DNA of 64,000 nucleotides, from assembly GCF_000022565.1 (NCBI RefSeq), contig NC_012483.1, positions 2,790,001-2,854,000 on the forward strand, written 5' to 3'. Source of the stretch: Acidobacterium capsulatum ATCC 51196 (GTDB lineage Bacteria; Acidobacteriota; Terriglobia; Terriglobales; Acidobacteriaceae). Below are positions 27,894-37,561 of this stretch, one piece after another (the first letter of the stretch is position 1; every line of letters starts with the position of its first letter). The translations under genes and the position numbers were made by a program. Below the pieces are notes generated by a model, which was given only the letters and a program-made list of their open reading frames with translations, was not told where the DNA came from and did not search any database.

Positions 27894-27899
27894 TATACT
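27894..27899 (+). promoter_or_regulatory. -10-like TATACT, 7 nt before the peptidase start
   Basis: TATACT ends 7 bases before ATG 27907 and no Shine-Dalgarno is present, again suggesting a leaderless mRNA. Confidence 0.4.
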
Positions 27900-27906
27900 G
27901 CCAGCC

Positions 27907-29997
27907 ATGCTGAAATTTCGCGCTGGATTATTTGTTTTGTCCTTTGCGCTTGCTGCTGCCCCGGTTCTCGCGCAAGCCCCTGCTACGCCGCACCCGATGA
28001 CGATTGACGATGCCTTTCGTGTACAGAACGTGGGCAGTCCTCGCGTCTCGCCCGACGGCAAGTGGATCGTTTACACGGTCTCCTCGACAGACCTCAAAGC
28101 CGACAAGCGCACCACCGATTTGTGGATGGTGGGCTGGGATGGCAAACAGGACATGCAACTCACCTTCGGGTATGACGGCTCGACGAGTTCGCCGGAGTTC
28201 AGTCCCGATGGCCGTTCCATCTCCTTTCTGTCAGGCCGCAAGGGCACCGCCAAGGGAACGCAGGTGTGGGTGCTTGACCGGCGTGGCGGCGAAGCCCGCC
28301 AACTCACCGATGTGAAAAAGGGCGATCTGGAGAATTACGCATGGTCGCCGGACAGCAAAGAACTGCTCCTGACGATTCACACCGGCGGCACGGTGAGCGC
28401 GAATGATTTCAACGATCCCGGCAAGCACAAGCTCATTCCGCCCATCGTGATGACCCGCTACCACTTCAAGCAGGACGTGGAGGGCTACCTGACGGCGGAC
28501 GACCACACCTACCTCTATCTGTATGACATTGCCACCGGCAAAATGGAGAAGCTGACGGCCGGCAAGCAGTACAACGAGAGCGATGGCGTCTGGAGCCCTG
28601 ACGGCAAAGAGATCGCCTTCGTCAGCAATCACACGGCGGAGCCGGACCGGAACATCAACACCGACATCTTTGTCGTCGCGGCAAAGCACGGCGCCGAGCC
28701 GCGCCAGCTCACGCACTACACGGGCGCGGATGCCGGACCACTCTCCTGGAGCCCTGACGGCAAGTTGATCGCGTTTTTGCGCGGCGGTCACGTCAAGTAC
28801 TGGCAGTATCAGGAGAACCATCTCGGCGTGATTGCGGCCGATGGCAGCAGCCCGGCACGCATTCTCACGTCGAAGTTTGACCGGCCTGTCCACTCGCCGC
28901 AGTTTTCAAGCGACGGCAAGAGCATCATGGTGCTCGTGACGGACGACCGCAACCGCTATCCCGCAAGCGTGGATGTGGCCACCGGCGCGGTGCATCGCCT
29001 GGTTGCGACAGAGGGCGTCTCGTGGGCGCATGCCGAAAAGGCCGGGCATGAGGCTCTGCTGTGGACCACTGACACCGAGCCCGGAGAGGTGTACGCGCTG
29101 TCGCAGGGGCATCTGCGCGAGCTGACGCATCACAACGCCAAGCTGCTCTCTGAGCTGGAGCTATCGAAATCAGAAAACATCAGCGCCCTCAGCAAAGACG
29201 GCACCCGCATTGACGGGCTGCTGACCTTGCCGGTGAACAAGAGCGAGGCCAAGCCTTATCCCTTGCTGGTCTTCATTCACGGCGGGCCGCAGGGGCAGGA
29301 TGCGCATGAGTTCAACACCATTCCGCAGTTGTTTGCCGCGCGCGGCTGGGCTGTGCTCAATGTGAACTATCGCGGCAGCAACGGCCGCGGCCTTGCCTTC
29401 CAGCGCGCCATCTGGGCGAACTGGGGTGTTCTTGAGGTCCAGGATGTGCAGGCCTGCGTCCACAAGGTGATTCAGGAGGGCATCGCCGACCCCAATCGCA
29501 TGGGCGTGGGCGGATGGAGCTACGGCGGCATCATGACCGACTTCATGATTGCCAGCACGAATGAGTTCAAGGCGGCGAGCAGCGGCGCGGGCACCGGCGA
29601 TCCGCTGGCGCTTTATGGGGTGGATGAATACGGCAACCAGTACAACTTTGAGCTGGGCGAGCCGTGGAAGGACCTGAATACCTACATCAAGATTGGCTAC
29701 CCGTTCTTCCATGCCGATCGCATTCACACGCCGACGCTCTTCATGGGCGGCACGAGCGACTTCAACGTGCCGGTGGTGGCCGGGGAGCAGATGTACCTGG
29801 CGCTCCAGACGCTGCATGTGCCGTCGGCGCTGATCGTGTATCCGCAGCAGTTCCACGGATTCACGGATCCCACTTACATTCGCGACCGCTACCAGTACTG
29901 GTTCAACTGGTACGACAAGTGGGTACTCGGCAAGGATGTGAAGCTGAGTTATCTGCCGTGGGCGAAGAAGGATAAGGACAAGGACAAGAAAAAGTAG
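27907..29997 (+). CDS. Secreted S9-family prolyl oligopeptidase/acylaminoacyl-peptidase-like enzyme
   Basis: A 696-residue exported serine peptidase. A signal peptide (about 1-23, ending VLAQ) is followed by a seven-bladed propeller of WD40-like/TolB repeats (for example VSPDGKWIVYTV, WSPDGKEIAF). The alpha/beta-hydrolase domain starts near 440. The triad is S538 in GGWSYGG, D618 in GTSDFNVP and H650 in QQFHGF. The arrangement matches S9C acylaminoacyl peptidases or dipeptidyl peptidases acting on short periplasmic peptides. The C-terminus ends in a lysine/aspartate-rich tail. A terminator hairpin follows. Confidence 0.9.
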   Translation: MLKFRAGLFVLSFALAAAPVLAQAPATPHPMTIDDAFRVQNVGSPRVSPDGKWIVYTVSSTDLKADKRTTDLWMVGWDGKQDMQLTFGYDGSTSSPEFSPDGRSISFLSGRKGTAKGTQVWVLDRRGGEARQLTDVKKGDLENYAWSPDSKELLLTIHTGGTVSANDFNDPGKHKLIPPIVMTRYHFKQDVEGYLTADDHTYLYLYDIATGKMEKLTAGKQYNESDGVWSPDGKEIAFVSNHTAEPDRNINTDIFVVAAKHGAEPRQLTHYTGADAGPLSWSPDGKLIAFLRGGHVKYWQYQENHLGVIAADGSSPARILTSKFDRPVHSPQFSSDGKSIMVLVTDDRNRYPASVDVATGAVHRLVATEGVSWAHAEKAGHEALLWTTDTEPGEVYALSQGHLRELTHHNAKLLSELELSKSENISALSKDGTRIDGLLTLPVNKSEAKPYPLLVFIHGGPQGQDAHEFNTIPQLFAARGWAVLNVNYRGSNGRGLAFQRAIWANWGVLEVQDVQACVHKVIQEGIADPNRMGVGGWSYGGIMTDFMIASTNEFKAASSGAGTGDPLALYGVDEYGNQYNFELGEPWKDLNTYIKIGYPFFHADRIHTPTLFMGGTSDFNVPVVAGEQMYLALQTLHVPSALIVYPQQFHGFTDPTYIRDRYQYWFNWYDKWVLGKDVKLSYLPWAKKDKDKDKKK

Positions 29998-30016
29998 CCA
30001 TAGTCTATTGCAATAA

Positions 30017-30050
30017 CGAGAGAGACCGCCTGTGAGGGCGGTCTTTCTCG
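30017..30050 (+). terminator. Terminator after S9 peptidase
   Basis: A 14-bp hairpin with one G-U pair (core GACCGCC/GGCGGTC, loop TGTGAG). The 3' arm is T-rich. Confidence 0.6.
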
Positions 30051-30142
30051 TTGCGGCCTCGTCACAAGGATGTGCGCTGCATCACGCGCCGGAACCCCGT
30101 GCCGGTGCTAGCCTTGAAAGTGGCCTCCGATGCCTCAAAAAT

Positions 30143-31231
30143 ATGCCTTTGAATCCTGAAAACGGCGCTCTCGCCGCTGATGCCTTGTCTCTCTCTGCCC
30201 ATGGCGGCCGCTTTGTGCGCGCCTGCCTGCGCCGCCCGGTGGATCGCACGCCGGTGTGGTTTCTGCGCCAGGCCGGCCGTTACATGCCCGAATACATGGC
30301 CGTGCGCAAACACCACTCACTGCTCGATATCTGCAAGCGGCCGGAGATTGCCGCCGAAGTGACTATCACCGCCGCCGAAAAGCTCGATGTGGATGCGGCC
30401 ATCATCTTTGCCGATCTGCTGCTGCCCTTCGAGTGCATGGGGCTTCCGTTTGAATTTCAGGCCGGCGAGGGGCCGGTGGTGCATCACCCGGTGCGCACGC
30501 TGGAAGATGTCGAGCGCCTGCGTACCGACAAGGCTTCGGAGCTGATCTATGTGGCGCAGGCCATTGAGAAGGTGGTTGCGCACTTCAAAGACCGCCTCGG
30601 CATCATCGGCTTCTGCGGCGCGCCTTACACGCTGGCCAGCTACATGATTGAGGGCGGCGGCACGCGGCAGTATATCGAGACCAAAAAGTTCATGTACCGC
30701 CAGCCCGATGCGTGGAAGCAGTTGCTCGACAAGCTGGTCACGGTGCTCACGGCCTATGCCCGCCAGCAGGTCGAGGCCGGTGCCGACGTCATTCAGATCT
30801 TCGATAGCTGGGCCGGCTCGCTCAGCGTCGAGGACTACCGCGAATTTGTGCTGCCGGTCACGCGCCAACTGGTGCGCGAGGTGCAGGCGCTGGGCGTGCC
30901 GGTCATCTATTTCGGTGTGGATACGGCCTCGCTGCTGCCCTCCATGCGCGAGACCGGCGCCGACGTGCTCGGGCTGGACTGGCGCACGCCGCTTGCCGAG
31001 GCCTGGCATCGCCTCGATTACGGCTGCGCGGTGCAGGGCAACCTCGATCCCATCACGCTCTTTGCCGAGCCGGATCTGATTCGTAACCGTGTCGAGAACA
31101 TTCTGGCGCAGGCTGCGAATCGCCCCGGACACATCTTCAATCTAGGCCACGGCATTGTGCCCGGCACGCCGGTCGAGCATGTGCAGGCCGTGGTCAAATT
31201 TGTGCGCGAATACAAGCCCGCGACCTTGTGA
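30143..31231 (+). CDS. hemE: Uroporphyrinogen decarboxylase
   Basis: A protein of 362 residues from the chosen start that converts uroporphyrinogen III to coproporphyrinogen III in the cytoplasm. Signatures are TPVWFLRQAGRYMPEY and GFCGAPYTLASYMIEGGG, with the catalytic Asp in IIFADLLLP and the C-terminal FNLGHGIVPGTP. The reading frame is open upstream to 30032, but those 37 residues are not family-like, so ATG 30143 is chosen although its ribosome site is weak. It is first of three heme genes; hemH starts 11 bases after its stop. Confidence 0.95.
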   Translation: MPLNPENGALAADALSLSAHGGRFVRACLRRPVDRTPVWFLRQAGRYMPEYMAVRKHHSLLDICKRPEIAAEVTITAAEKLDVDAAIIFADLLLPFECMGLPFEFQAGEGPVVHHPVRTLEDVERLRTDKASELIYVAQAIEKVVAHFKDRLGIIGFCGAPYTLASYMIEGGGTRQYIETKKFMYRQPDAWKQLLDKLVTVLTAYARQQVEAGADVIQIFDSWAGSLSVEDYREFVLPVTRQLVREVQALGVPVIYFGVDTASLLPSMRETGADVLGLDWRTPLAEAWHRLDYGCAVQGNLDPITLFAEPDLIRNRVENILAQAANRPGHIFNLGHGIVPGTPVEHVQAVVKFVREYKPATL

Positions 31232-31242
31232 GGAAGCAGTTT

Positions 31243-32220
31243 ATGGAAGAAAGAGCCGCCATTCTTTTGCTCGCTCACGGCACTCCGGACTCCGCCGAAG
31301 AGATCCCCGAGTACCTGCGCAATGTGGTCAGCGGCCGCCCCATGCCGGCCGAGGTCATCGAAGAGGTGCGCCACCGCTTTGTTGAGATCGGCGGCAGCCC
31401 GCTCACCGCACTCACCCTGCAGCAGGGCCGCCTGCTGCAAGAGGCCCTGGGCCTTCCGGTCTATGTGGGCATGCGCAACTGGAAGCCCTACATCGCCGAT
31501 GTGGTGAAGCAGATGGTGGAGGACGGCATCACCCGCGCTGTGGCGATCTGTCTGGCTCCGCAGAACTCGCGCACCAGCGTCGGCCTCTACCGCCGCGCCG
31601 TCTTTGCCGAGGCCGGGCAGAAGATGCAGATTGGCTTCATCGAGGGCTGGGCCGAGGACGACCTGCTGGCCGCGGCCTTCGCCGACCGCCTGCGCGCGAC
31701 CTGGGAGCCTTTTCGCGCCGAGGTGGGTGGGCCGGTGCCCGTGCTCTTCACCGCGCACAGTGTGCCCTGCCGCACGGTGCAGGCGCCGCAGCCCGATCCG
31801 GAGGCGCCGCGCCGTCCTGTTCTGCCGCCGGACCCCTACAACTACGAAGCCAAGAAGACTGCGATGCATGTGGCTGCAAAGGTGGATGGCCTCGATGCCT
31901 GGTACTTCGCCTTTCAGAGCCAGGGTATGTCGGGCGGCCCCTGGATTGGCCCCACGGTGGAAGACACGCTCACGGCGCTGCATCAGGAGGGCATTCGTCA
32001 TCTTGTGATCCAGCCGGTGGGCTTTCTCTGCGATCACGTCGAAATTCTGTATGACATCGACATCGCCTTCCGCGACTTTGCGCAGAACCTTGGCATGATG
32101 CTGCGGCGTCCGGCCTCGCTCAATGATTCGCCTCTGCTCACCGCCGCGCTGGCGCGCCTGGCGCAGTCGGGGCTGGATCGGCTGCAGGCCAGCGAAGCCC
32201 CCGAACCGGCGGCTTCATGA
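31243..32220 (+). CDS. hemH: Ferrochelatase (protoporphyrin or coproporphyrin type)
   Basis: A protein of 325 residues that inserts iron into the porphyrin ring. It shows LLLAHGTPDS at the N-terminus, FTAHSVP with the metal-binding histidine, SQGMSGGPWIGPT and GFLCDHVEILYDID. The ATG at 31243 has AGGAAG six bases upstream; a GTG at 31228 overlapping the hemE stop is an alternative. The 3' end overlaps the next gene by the ATGA arrangement. Whether the substrate is protoporphyrin IX or coproporphyrin III depends on the pathway (see findings). Confidence 0.93.
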   Translation: MEERAAILLLAHGTPDSAEEIPEYLRNVVSGRPMPAEVIEEVRHRFVEIGGSPLTALTLQQGRLLQEALGLPVYVGMRNWKPYIADVVKQMVEDGITRAVAICLAPQNSRTSVGLYRRAVFAEAGQKMQIGFIEGWAEDDLLAAAFADRLRATWEPFRAEVGGPVPVLFTAHSVPCRTVQAPQPDPEAPRRPVLPPDPYNYEAKKTAMHVAAKVDGLDAWYFAFQSQGMSGGPWIGPTVEDTLTALHQEGIRHLVIQPVGFLCDHVEILYDIDIAFRDFAQNLGMMLRRPASLNDSPLLTAALARLAQSGLDRLQASEAPEPAAS

Positions 32221-33626
32221 AGCACATTGCGGTCATCGGAGGCGGCATCAGCGGTCTCACCGCCGCCTGGCAGCTCACGCAACTGGATCAATCCTGCACC
32301 CTCTTTGAGGCAAGCGCGCGGGTGGGCGGCATTGTGGAAACAGAGCGGCGCGACGGCTTTGTGATCGAGTGCGGCCCCGATTCCTGGGTGGCTGAGAAGC
32401 CCTGGGCGCGCGAACTGGCGATTGAGCTGGGTCTGGAAGACGAAATCATCGCGTCGAACGATTTTCAGCGCCGCACCTGGCTGCTGCGTGATGGCCAACT
32501 GCTGCCCATGCCCGATGGCATGCGCATGATGGTGCCCACGCGGCTCGATGCGCTCGAAGGCTCCCCGCTGTTTTCTCAAGAGGCGATCCGCGCCTATGCC
32601 GCCGAACCCTCCCGCGCGGAGGGACTGCGCGCGTCGGCGCTGCCGGAGGGGCAGGATGAGTCCGTGGCCAGCTTCGTGCGCCGCCACTTTGGCGATGAGG
32701 TTACCCGCACCATCGCGGCGCCCCTGCTGGCTGGGGTCTTCGGCGGCGATGTGGAGCAGTTGAGCGTCCGCTCGGTGATGGCACCCTTCGTCAAGATGGA
32801 GCAGGAGCACGGCAGCCTGATCGCTGCTCTCAACGCGCGCCCGCCTAAGCCGGGCCATGGTGGCACGTCTATTTTCGGCTCGCTGCGCTCGGGGTTGGGC
32901 ACACTGGCTGAAAAAATGTCTGAGGCTCTGCCTACGGCCAGCGTCCATTTTGAAACTCCGGTCCAAGCCCTGGCACGCGAGGGAGGCCAGTGGCGGGTGT
33001 CCACCACGCAAGGGAGTGGCCTCTTTGACGCGGTGTTGCTGGCCACGCCTGCGAATGCTACCCGCGCGCTGCTGGCCCGGCTCGATGCGGCTGCCGCCGC
33101 GCTGCTGCCGGTAGAAGCCAGCTCCGCCATCGTCGTGGCGCTGGCCTATGATCGGGCTGCGGCCCGGCATATGCGAGTTCCAGAGGGATTTGGTTACCTC
33201 GTGCCGCCGCCGCAGGCTGGGCAGGGCCCCAGCGCCGAATCGCTGCTGGCCTGCACCTTTGTGGATCAGAAGTTCCCGCATCGCGCCCCCGATGGCTGCG
33301 TGCTGCTGCGCGCCTTCTTTGGCGGGGATGCCGCGGAGCGTCTTCTGCATGCGCCGGAGAGTGAATTGATCACCCGCGCCGAGGCGCAATTGGCCGTGGC
33401 GCTGGGGCCGCTGCCCGCGCCCGCGTTTTCTCTGGTGCGCCGCTGGCCGCTTTCGCTGCCGCAGTATGCGACCGGCCATCTGGACCGCATGCGGGAGCTT
33501 GAAGCCCGCGTTGCGCAGCTCCCGGGTCTCACGCTGCTGGGCAACGCCTATCACGGTGTGGGGCTGCCGGATCTGATTCGCCAGGCGCGCAGTGCTGCCC
33601 GCGCGCTGGTTGCGCCCGAAGCGTAG
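32217..33626 (+). CDS. hemY: Protoporphyrinogen/coproporphyrinogen oxidase, HemY/CgoX type
   Basis: A 469-residue FAD-dependent oxidase. The dinucleotide-binding GGGISGLTAAWQL is at residues 8-20, with E31 in LFEASARVGG for the adenosine ribose. The C-terminal second FAD motif reads GNAYHGVGLPDLIRQARSAA. It performs the six-electron oxidation of a porphyrinogen with O2. The same family serves either protoporphyrinogen (HemY) or coproporphyrinogen (CgoX). It overlaps hemH by four bases (ATGA), so translation is coupled. Confidence 0.92.
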   Translation: MKHIAVIGGGISGLTAAWQLTQLDQSCTLFEASARVGGIVETERRDGFVIECGPDSWVAEKPWARELAIELGLEDEIIASNDFQRRTWLLRDGQLLPMPDGMRMMVPTRLDALEGSPLFSQEAIRAYAAEPSRAEGLRASALPEGQDESVASFVRRHFGDEVTRTIAAPLLAGVFGGDVEQLSVRSVMAPFVKMEQEHGSLIAALNARPPKPGHGGTSIFGSLRSGLGTLAEKMSEALPTASVHFETPVQALAREGGQWRVSTTQGSGLFDAVLLATPANATRALLARLDAAAAALLPVEASSAIVVALAYDRAAARHMRVPEGFGYLVPPPQAGQGPSAESLLACTFVDQKFPHRAPDGCVLLRAFFGGDAAERLLHAPESELITRAEAQLAVALGPLPAPAFSLVRRWPLSLPQYATGHLDRMRELEARVAQLPGLTLLGNAYHGVGLPDLIRQARSAARALVAPEA

Positions 33627-34155
33627 CCGCTGCCGCCGGGCGCTCCAAAAGATGCGAGATGCCGCGTGAAATCAGGGTGTTTTTCGCACGGGAACAAGCG
33701 GACGCCGGAGTTTTTCTCCGGTCGAATTCATGGGAATCGAATGCTCGCGCCGCAACATCTAGCAGGCGATGATGCAATTTAAGGCTTCGAATGACGCGCT
33801 CCCGGCAAGTTCACTCCGGTCTCGCGTTCGTTCCGTTATGGGAACAGCAGGTAAAAATTTGGTGAGATGCAGCATGGAATTGAGGCGAGACCGTTTTCCG
33901 GTTAGCATAGAGTTTCGCTGGCATACATCCCGAAATGCGTGTCTGGGCCACGAAGGCCCGAGCACGGGGGACCAGAGGCAGCTCTTGATCGCTGCTACGG
34001 ATAGATTGGTTCTGCTTCCTGGTTCCTCAACTTTGTCGCGAGCGATTGCACGAGCATACGCAGCGCCGGAGATCCGGCAACAGGCAATTTCATCGCGCGC
34101 CCTGGCGGATAGGACTCCTGTGCGCGCCACAACCACGAACGGGTAAGCAATACCG
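33627..34155. other. Intergenic region between heme and respiratory operons
   Basis: About 530 bases without a convincing gene. A short hairpin CCGGAG-TTTTT-CTCCGG (33705-33721) might end the heme operon. The candidate cox promoter at 33880-33908 would leave a leader of roughly 240 bases. Confidence 0.5.
33880..33908 (+). promoter_or_regulatory. Candidate promoter of the bc-caa3 operon
   Basis: TTGAGG-N17-TAGCAT resembles a sigma-70 promoter. The -10 is imperfect, so the call is tentative. Confidence 0.35.
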
Positions 34156-35199
34156 ATGTTCAAGCAAATTTCCAGAGGGTTGCGGTCGATTTTGTACGCT
34201 GCCGGCTGCGCCATGTTCCTGCAAGCGGGCGCCTGGGCGCAGACGATTACGACAAACACCGATTCGTTTTCGCCGGCGTCGAAGCCTGCCCATGAGATTT
34301 TCGGTCTCGCCATCTTTGCGCTGGCGATTACCGGCGGCATCTTTGTGGTGGTCGCCGCGGCCATGTTCTATGCTGTGATTCGCTACCGCCGCCGCAAGGA
34401 CGACGATGGCAGCGAGCCGCCGCAGATTTTTGGCAGCGTGCAGATTGAGATTGCCTGGACGGTGATCCCGATCATCATTGTCGTGGTGCTCTTTCTGACG
34501 TCGGCCCGCCTGATCTTTGCCATCAAGGATGCTCCGCGTCCCAAGTCGGCGTTGAACATTACGGTTGTCGGCCACCAGTTCTGGTGGGAGATTCGTTATC
34601 CCGGTCTGGGCATCATCACGGCGAACGAGATTCACGTGCCGGTCAGCACCAAGGCCGATCCGCAGCCTACCTATATCAAGCTGCTCTCCGCCGACGTTGT
34701 CCACTCCTTCTGGGTGCCGCAGTTGGCCGGCAAGACCGATGCCATTCCGAATCATGTGAATGAGACCTGGATCGAGCCGACGCACACCGGCATTTACAAG
34801 GGTCAGTGCTCGCAGTTTTGCGGCGCGGAACACGCCAAGATGCTGCTGCGGGTCTATGTCGATACGCCGGCTCAGTTTGAGGCTTGGGTCAAGCAGCAGC
34901 AGCAGCCGGCGGTGGAAGATCCGGCCGTGGCCGCCGGGCGCGAAGTCTTCATGCACAACGCCTGCATGAACTGCCACGAAATTCGGGGCACGGAGGCGAC
35001 GGGCCGTTTCGGGCCTGACCTTACGCATGTGGCCAGCCGCGATACTCTTGCCTCCGGCTCGGTGATGAACAACCCGGCAAACCTGCGCCAGTGGATCGAA
35101 AATCCTGACTACTTCAAGCCGGGTGTTCTGATGCCGGCAATGCACCTCAGTTCACAGCAGCTCGACCAGGTAACCGCATATCTGGATACGCTTCACTAG
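34156..35199 (+). CDS. coxB: Cytochrome c oxidase subunit II with fused cytochrome c (caa3 type)
   Basis: A 347-residue exported subunit II. A signal peptide (about 1-29) and two membrane helices (about 48-75 and 95-118) precede the periplasmic CuA domain. The CuA ligands lie in C218-S-Q-F-C222-G-A-E-H226-A-K-M229. A class I cytochrome c domain follows at about 255-347, with heme attached at C270 and C273 and histidine H274 (CMNCHE). The distal methionine is probably in PAMHLS. It accepts electrons and passes them to subunit I. It heads a seven-gene operon. Confidence 0.96.
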   Translation: MFKQISRGLRSILYAAGCAMFLQAGAWAQTITTNTDSFSPASKPAHEIFGLAIFALAITGGIFVVVAAAMFYAVIRYRRRKDDDGSEPPQIFGSVQIEIAWTVIPIIIVVVLFLTSARLIFAIKDAPRPKSALNITVVGHQFWWEIRYPGLGIITANEIHVPVSTKADPQPTYIKLLSADVVHSFWVPQLAGKTDAIPNHVNETWIEPTHTGIYKGQCSQFCGAEHAKMLLRVYVDTPAQFEAWVKQQQQPAVEDPAVAAGREVFMHNACMNCHEIRGTEATGRFGPDLTHVASRDTLASGSVMNNPANLRQWIENPDYFKPGVLMPAMHLSSQQLDQVTAYLDTLH

Positions 35200-35263
35200 T
35201 TTTCGCAGTGCTCAGCGCTGCCCGCGCGGCAGCCGCTGACGAGGAGAATGGGAAGAAAAAATC

Positions 35264-36958
35264 ATGGCAGACCAGACTCTACCAATTGGCGGTGCCCTGG
35301 ACGTTACGCCTCATGATGAGGCGCAAAAGGGCACATTCCTTGAGTGGCTGCATGGCTGGGTAATCACGGTAGACCACAAGCGGCTGGGCATTCTGTATGT
35401 CACGTTTGCTCTGTTCTTCCTGCTGGTGGCCGGTCTCGAAGCCCTGGCTATTCGCGTGCAACTCGCGATGCCCAACAACCACTTTGTTTCGCCGGAACTG
35501 TATAACCGCCTCTTCACCATGCATGGCACCACCATGATCTTCCTGGTGGGCATGCCCATTCTCTTCGGCTTTGCGAACTACATCGTGCCGTTGCAGATCG
35601 GCGCGCGAGACATGGCGTTTCCGCGTCTGAATGCATTCAGCTTCTGGCTGACAGCCTTCGGCGGTCTGCTGCTCTACTGGAGCTTCGTCGGCGGCTTCGG
35701 CCTCTTCGGCGCCGGCACGGCGCCGGACGTAGGATGGTTCGCCTACGCCCCGCTGACCGAACGCGCCTTCTCGATCGGCCATGCGATGGACTACTGGGCC
35801 GTCGCGCTGATTATCTCGGGCTGGGGTACGCTGGGAACGGCCATCAATATTGTCGCCACGACGGTTTCGATGCGCTGCAAGGGTATGACGCTGATGCGCA
35901 TGCCGCTCTTCACCTGGCTGATGCTGGTGGTCAGCGCGCTGACCCTGGTGACCATCACTCCGCTCACCGCGGCGCAGATCATGCTGATGATTGACCGCTA
36001 CCTTGGCGGCCACTTCTTTGACACGCAGGCCGGCGGGTCAGCCGTGGTCTGGATGCACTTCTTCTGGATCTTCGGCCATCCTGAAGTCTATGTTCTGGCG
36101 CTGCCGGCCTTCGGCATCGCGAGCGAAATCATCCCGGTCTTCTCGCGCAAGGCGATCTTCGGCTATCCGGCCATGGTGGCGGCATCGGCCGGCATCGGCT
36201 TCGTGAGCCTTGGCGTCTGGGCGCACCACATGTTCACCGTGGGCATGAACGGCCCTACCACTGCCTTCTTCGTGCTTTCCACCATGCTGGTGGGTATCCC
36301 CACGGGCATCAAGATTTTCAACTGGACCGCCACGCTCATTGGCGGCAAGATCTGGTTCGCCACGCCGATGCTCTTCTGCCTCGGCTTCCTGATCCAGTTC
36401 CTCATCGCCGGTTTGACCGGTATCATGCTCGCCTGCGCACCGTGGGATTGGCAGTTGCACAACTCCTACTTCGTGGTGGCGCACTTCCACTACGTGCTGG
36501 TGGGCGGTATCGTCTTCAACATTTTCGCGGCCATCTACTACTGGTTCCCCAAGGCTACCGGCAAGATGCTGAGCGAAACCCTGGGCAAGTGGCACTTCTG
36601 GCTCTTCCTGCTGGGCTTCCACCTTACATTTGACACGATGCATATCCCGGGCATTCTGGGCATGCCGCGCCACATTTATACGTATGAGGCCGATCGTGGA
36701 TGGGGCGTCTATAACTTCATCGAGACCATCGGCGCGTTCGTGCAGGCGATTGCGGTTCTGATCTTCGTCTACAACATCGTGATTTCGCTGATGAAGGGGC
36801 AGGACGCGGGCAGCGATCCCTGGGATGCCTGGACGCTCGAATGGGCTGTTCCCTCGCCGCCGCCGTCGTACAACTTTGTCGTCGATCCGGTCGTCAACAG
36901 CCGCCGGCCGCTGTGGGACCTCAAGCATCCTGAAGATCCAGATTGGAAATACGAATAA
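35264..36958 (+). CDS. coxA: Cytochrome c oxidase subunit I
   Basis: A 564-residue heme-copper oxidase subunit with twelve or more membrane helices, which reduces O2 and pumps protons. Heme a is bound by the first-helix histidine (FTMHGTTMIFL) and by a later one (VAHFHYVL). CuB ligands are in GHPEVYVLALP, which also has the cross-linked tyrosine, and WAHHMFTVG. The GHPEVY motif marks type A oxidases. It lies 64 bases after coxB and overlaps coxC by one base. Confidence 0.97.
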   Translation: MADQTLPIGGALDVTPHDEAQKGTFLEWLHGWVITVDHKRLGILYVTFALFFLLVAGLEALAIRVQLAMPNNHFVSPELYNRLFTMHGTTMIFLVGMPILFGFANYIVPLQIGARDMAFPRLNAFSFWLTAFGGLLLYWSFVGGFGLFGAGTAPDVGWFAYAPLTERAFSIGHAMDYWAVALIISGWGTLGTAINIVATTVSMRCKGMTLMRMPLFTWLMLVVSALTLVTITPLTAAQIMLMIDRYLGGHFFDTQAGGSAVVWMHFFWIFGHPEVYVLALPAFGIASEIIPVFSRKAIFGYPAMVAASAGIGFVSLGVWAHHMFTVGMNGPTTAFFVLSTMLVGIPTGIKIFNWTATLIGGKIWFATPMLFCLGFLIQFLIAGLTGIMLACAPWDWQLHNSYFVVAHFHYVLVGGIVFNIFAAIYYWFPKATGKMLSETLGKWHFWLFLLGFHLTFDTMHIPGILGMPRHIYTYEADRGWGVYNFIETIGAFVQAIAVLIFVYNIVISLMKGQDAGSDPWDAWTLEWAVPSPPPSYNFVVDPVVNSRRPLWDLKHPEDPDWKYE

Positions 36959-37557
36959 TGGCTACGATTCCCGTTGTGCATAACCCGGCTGAGGAGAAAG
37001 AGTGGCGGCTGCCCTCCCGCGGCCTCGCGGCCATGGTTTCGCTCATCATCGGCGAGACGGCTCTCTTCAGCATCTTTGTTGTGGCCTATGTCTTTTACAT
37101 GGGCAAGAGCATCAGTGGACCTCAGCCCAGCCAGGTGCTTGAGCTGCCAATTTTCATGACGATCTGCCTGTGGTCGAGCAGCCTGACCATCGTGCTGGCC
37201 GAGCGGGCGATCGAACATGGAAAGATGAAGGTCTTCTCGCTCTTCTGGGGCCTCACCATTCTGCTGGGGGCGATCTTCCTCGGTGGCACGGCCATGGAGT
37301 GGCACAAGCTCATCTATCACGATGGCCTGACGATCAGCACCAACCTTTTTGGTACCACGTTCTACTCGCTGGTCGGGCTGCACGCCTCGCACGTCATCGT
37401 GGGCCTGATCATGCTCCTGATTGTTTTCTTCTTTTCATTGACCGGACGGCTGCAGCCGAAACACGCCTATCAGATCAAGACGCTGGCGCTTTACTGGCAC
37501 TTCGTCGACGCGGTGTGGGTGGTGGTCTTCACGGTTGTTTATCTGGTGGGGCGGTGA
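36958..37557 (+). CDS. coxC: Cytochrome c oxidase subunit III
   Basis: A 199-residue protein with five membrane helices, the short subunit III form typical of caa3 oxidases. Conserved features include the glutamate in the first helix (IIGETALFSIF), GTAMEWHKLI and FYSLVGLHASHVIVGL. The chosen ATG overlaps the coxA stop (TAATG). An upstream in-frame ATG at 36943 would add five residues inside coxA. Confidence 0.95.
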   Translation: MATIPVVHNPAEEKEWRLPSRGLAAMVSLIIGETALFSIFVVAYVFYMGKSISGPQPSQVLELPIFMTICLWSSSLTIVLAERAIEHGKMKVFSLFWGLTILLGAIFLGGTAMEWHKLIYHDGLTISTNLFGTTFYSLVGLHASHVIVGLIMLLIVFFFSLTGRLQPKHAYQIKTLALYWHFVDAVWVVVFTVVYLVGR

Positions 37558-37561
37558 TCAT

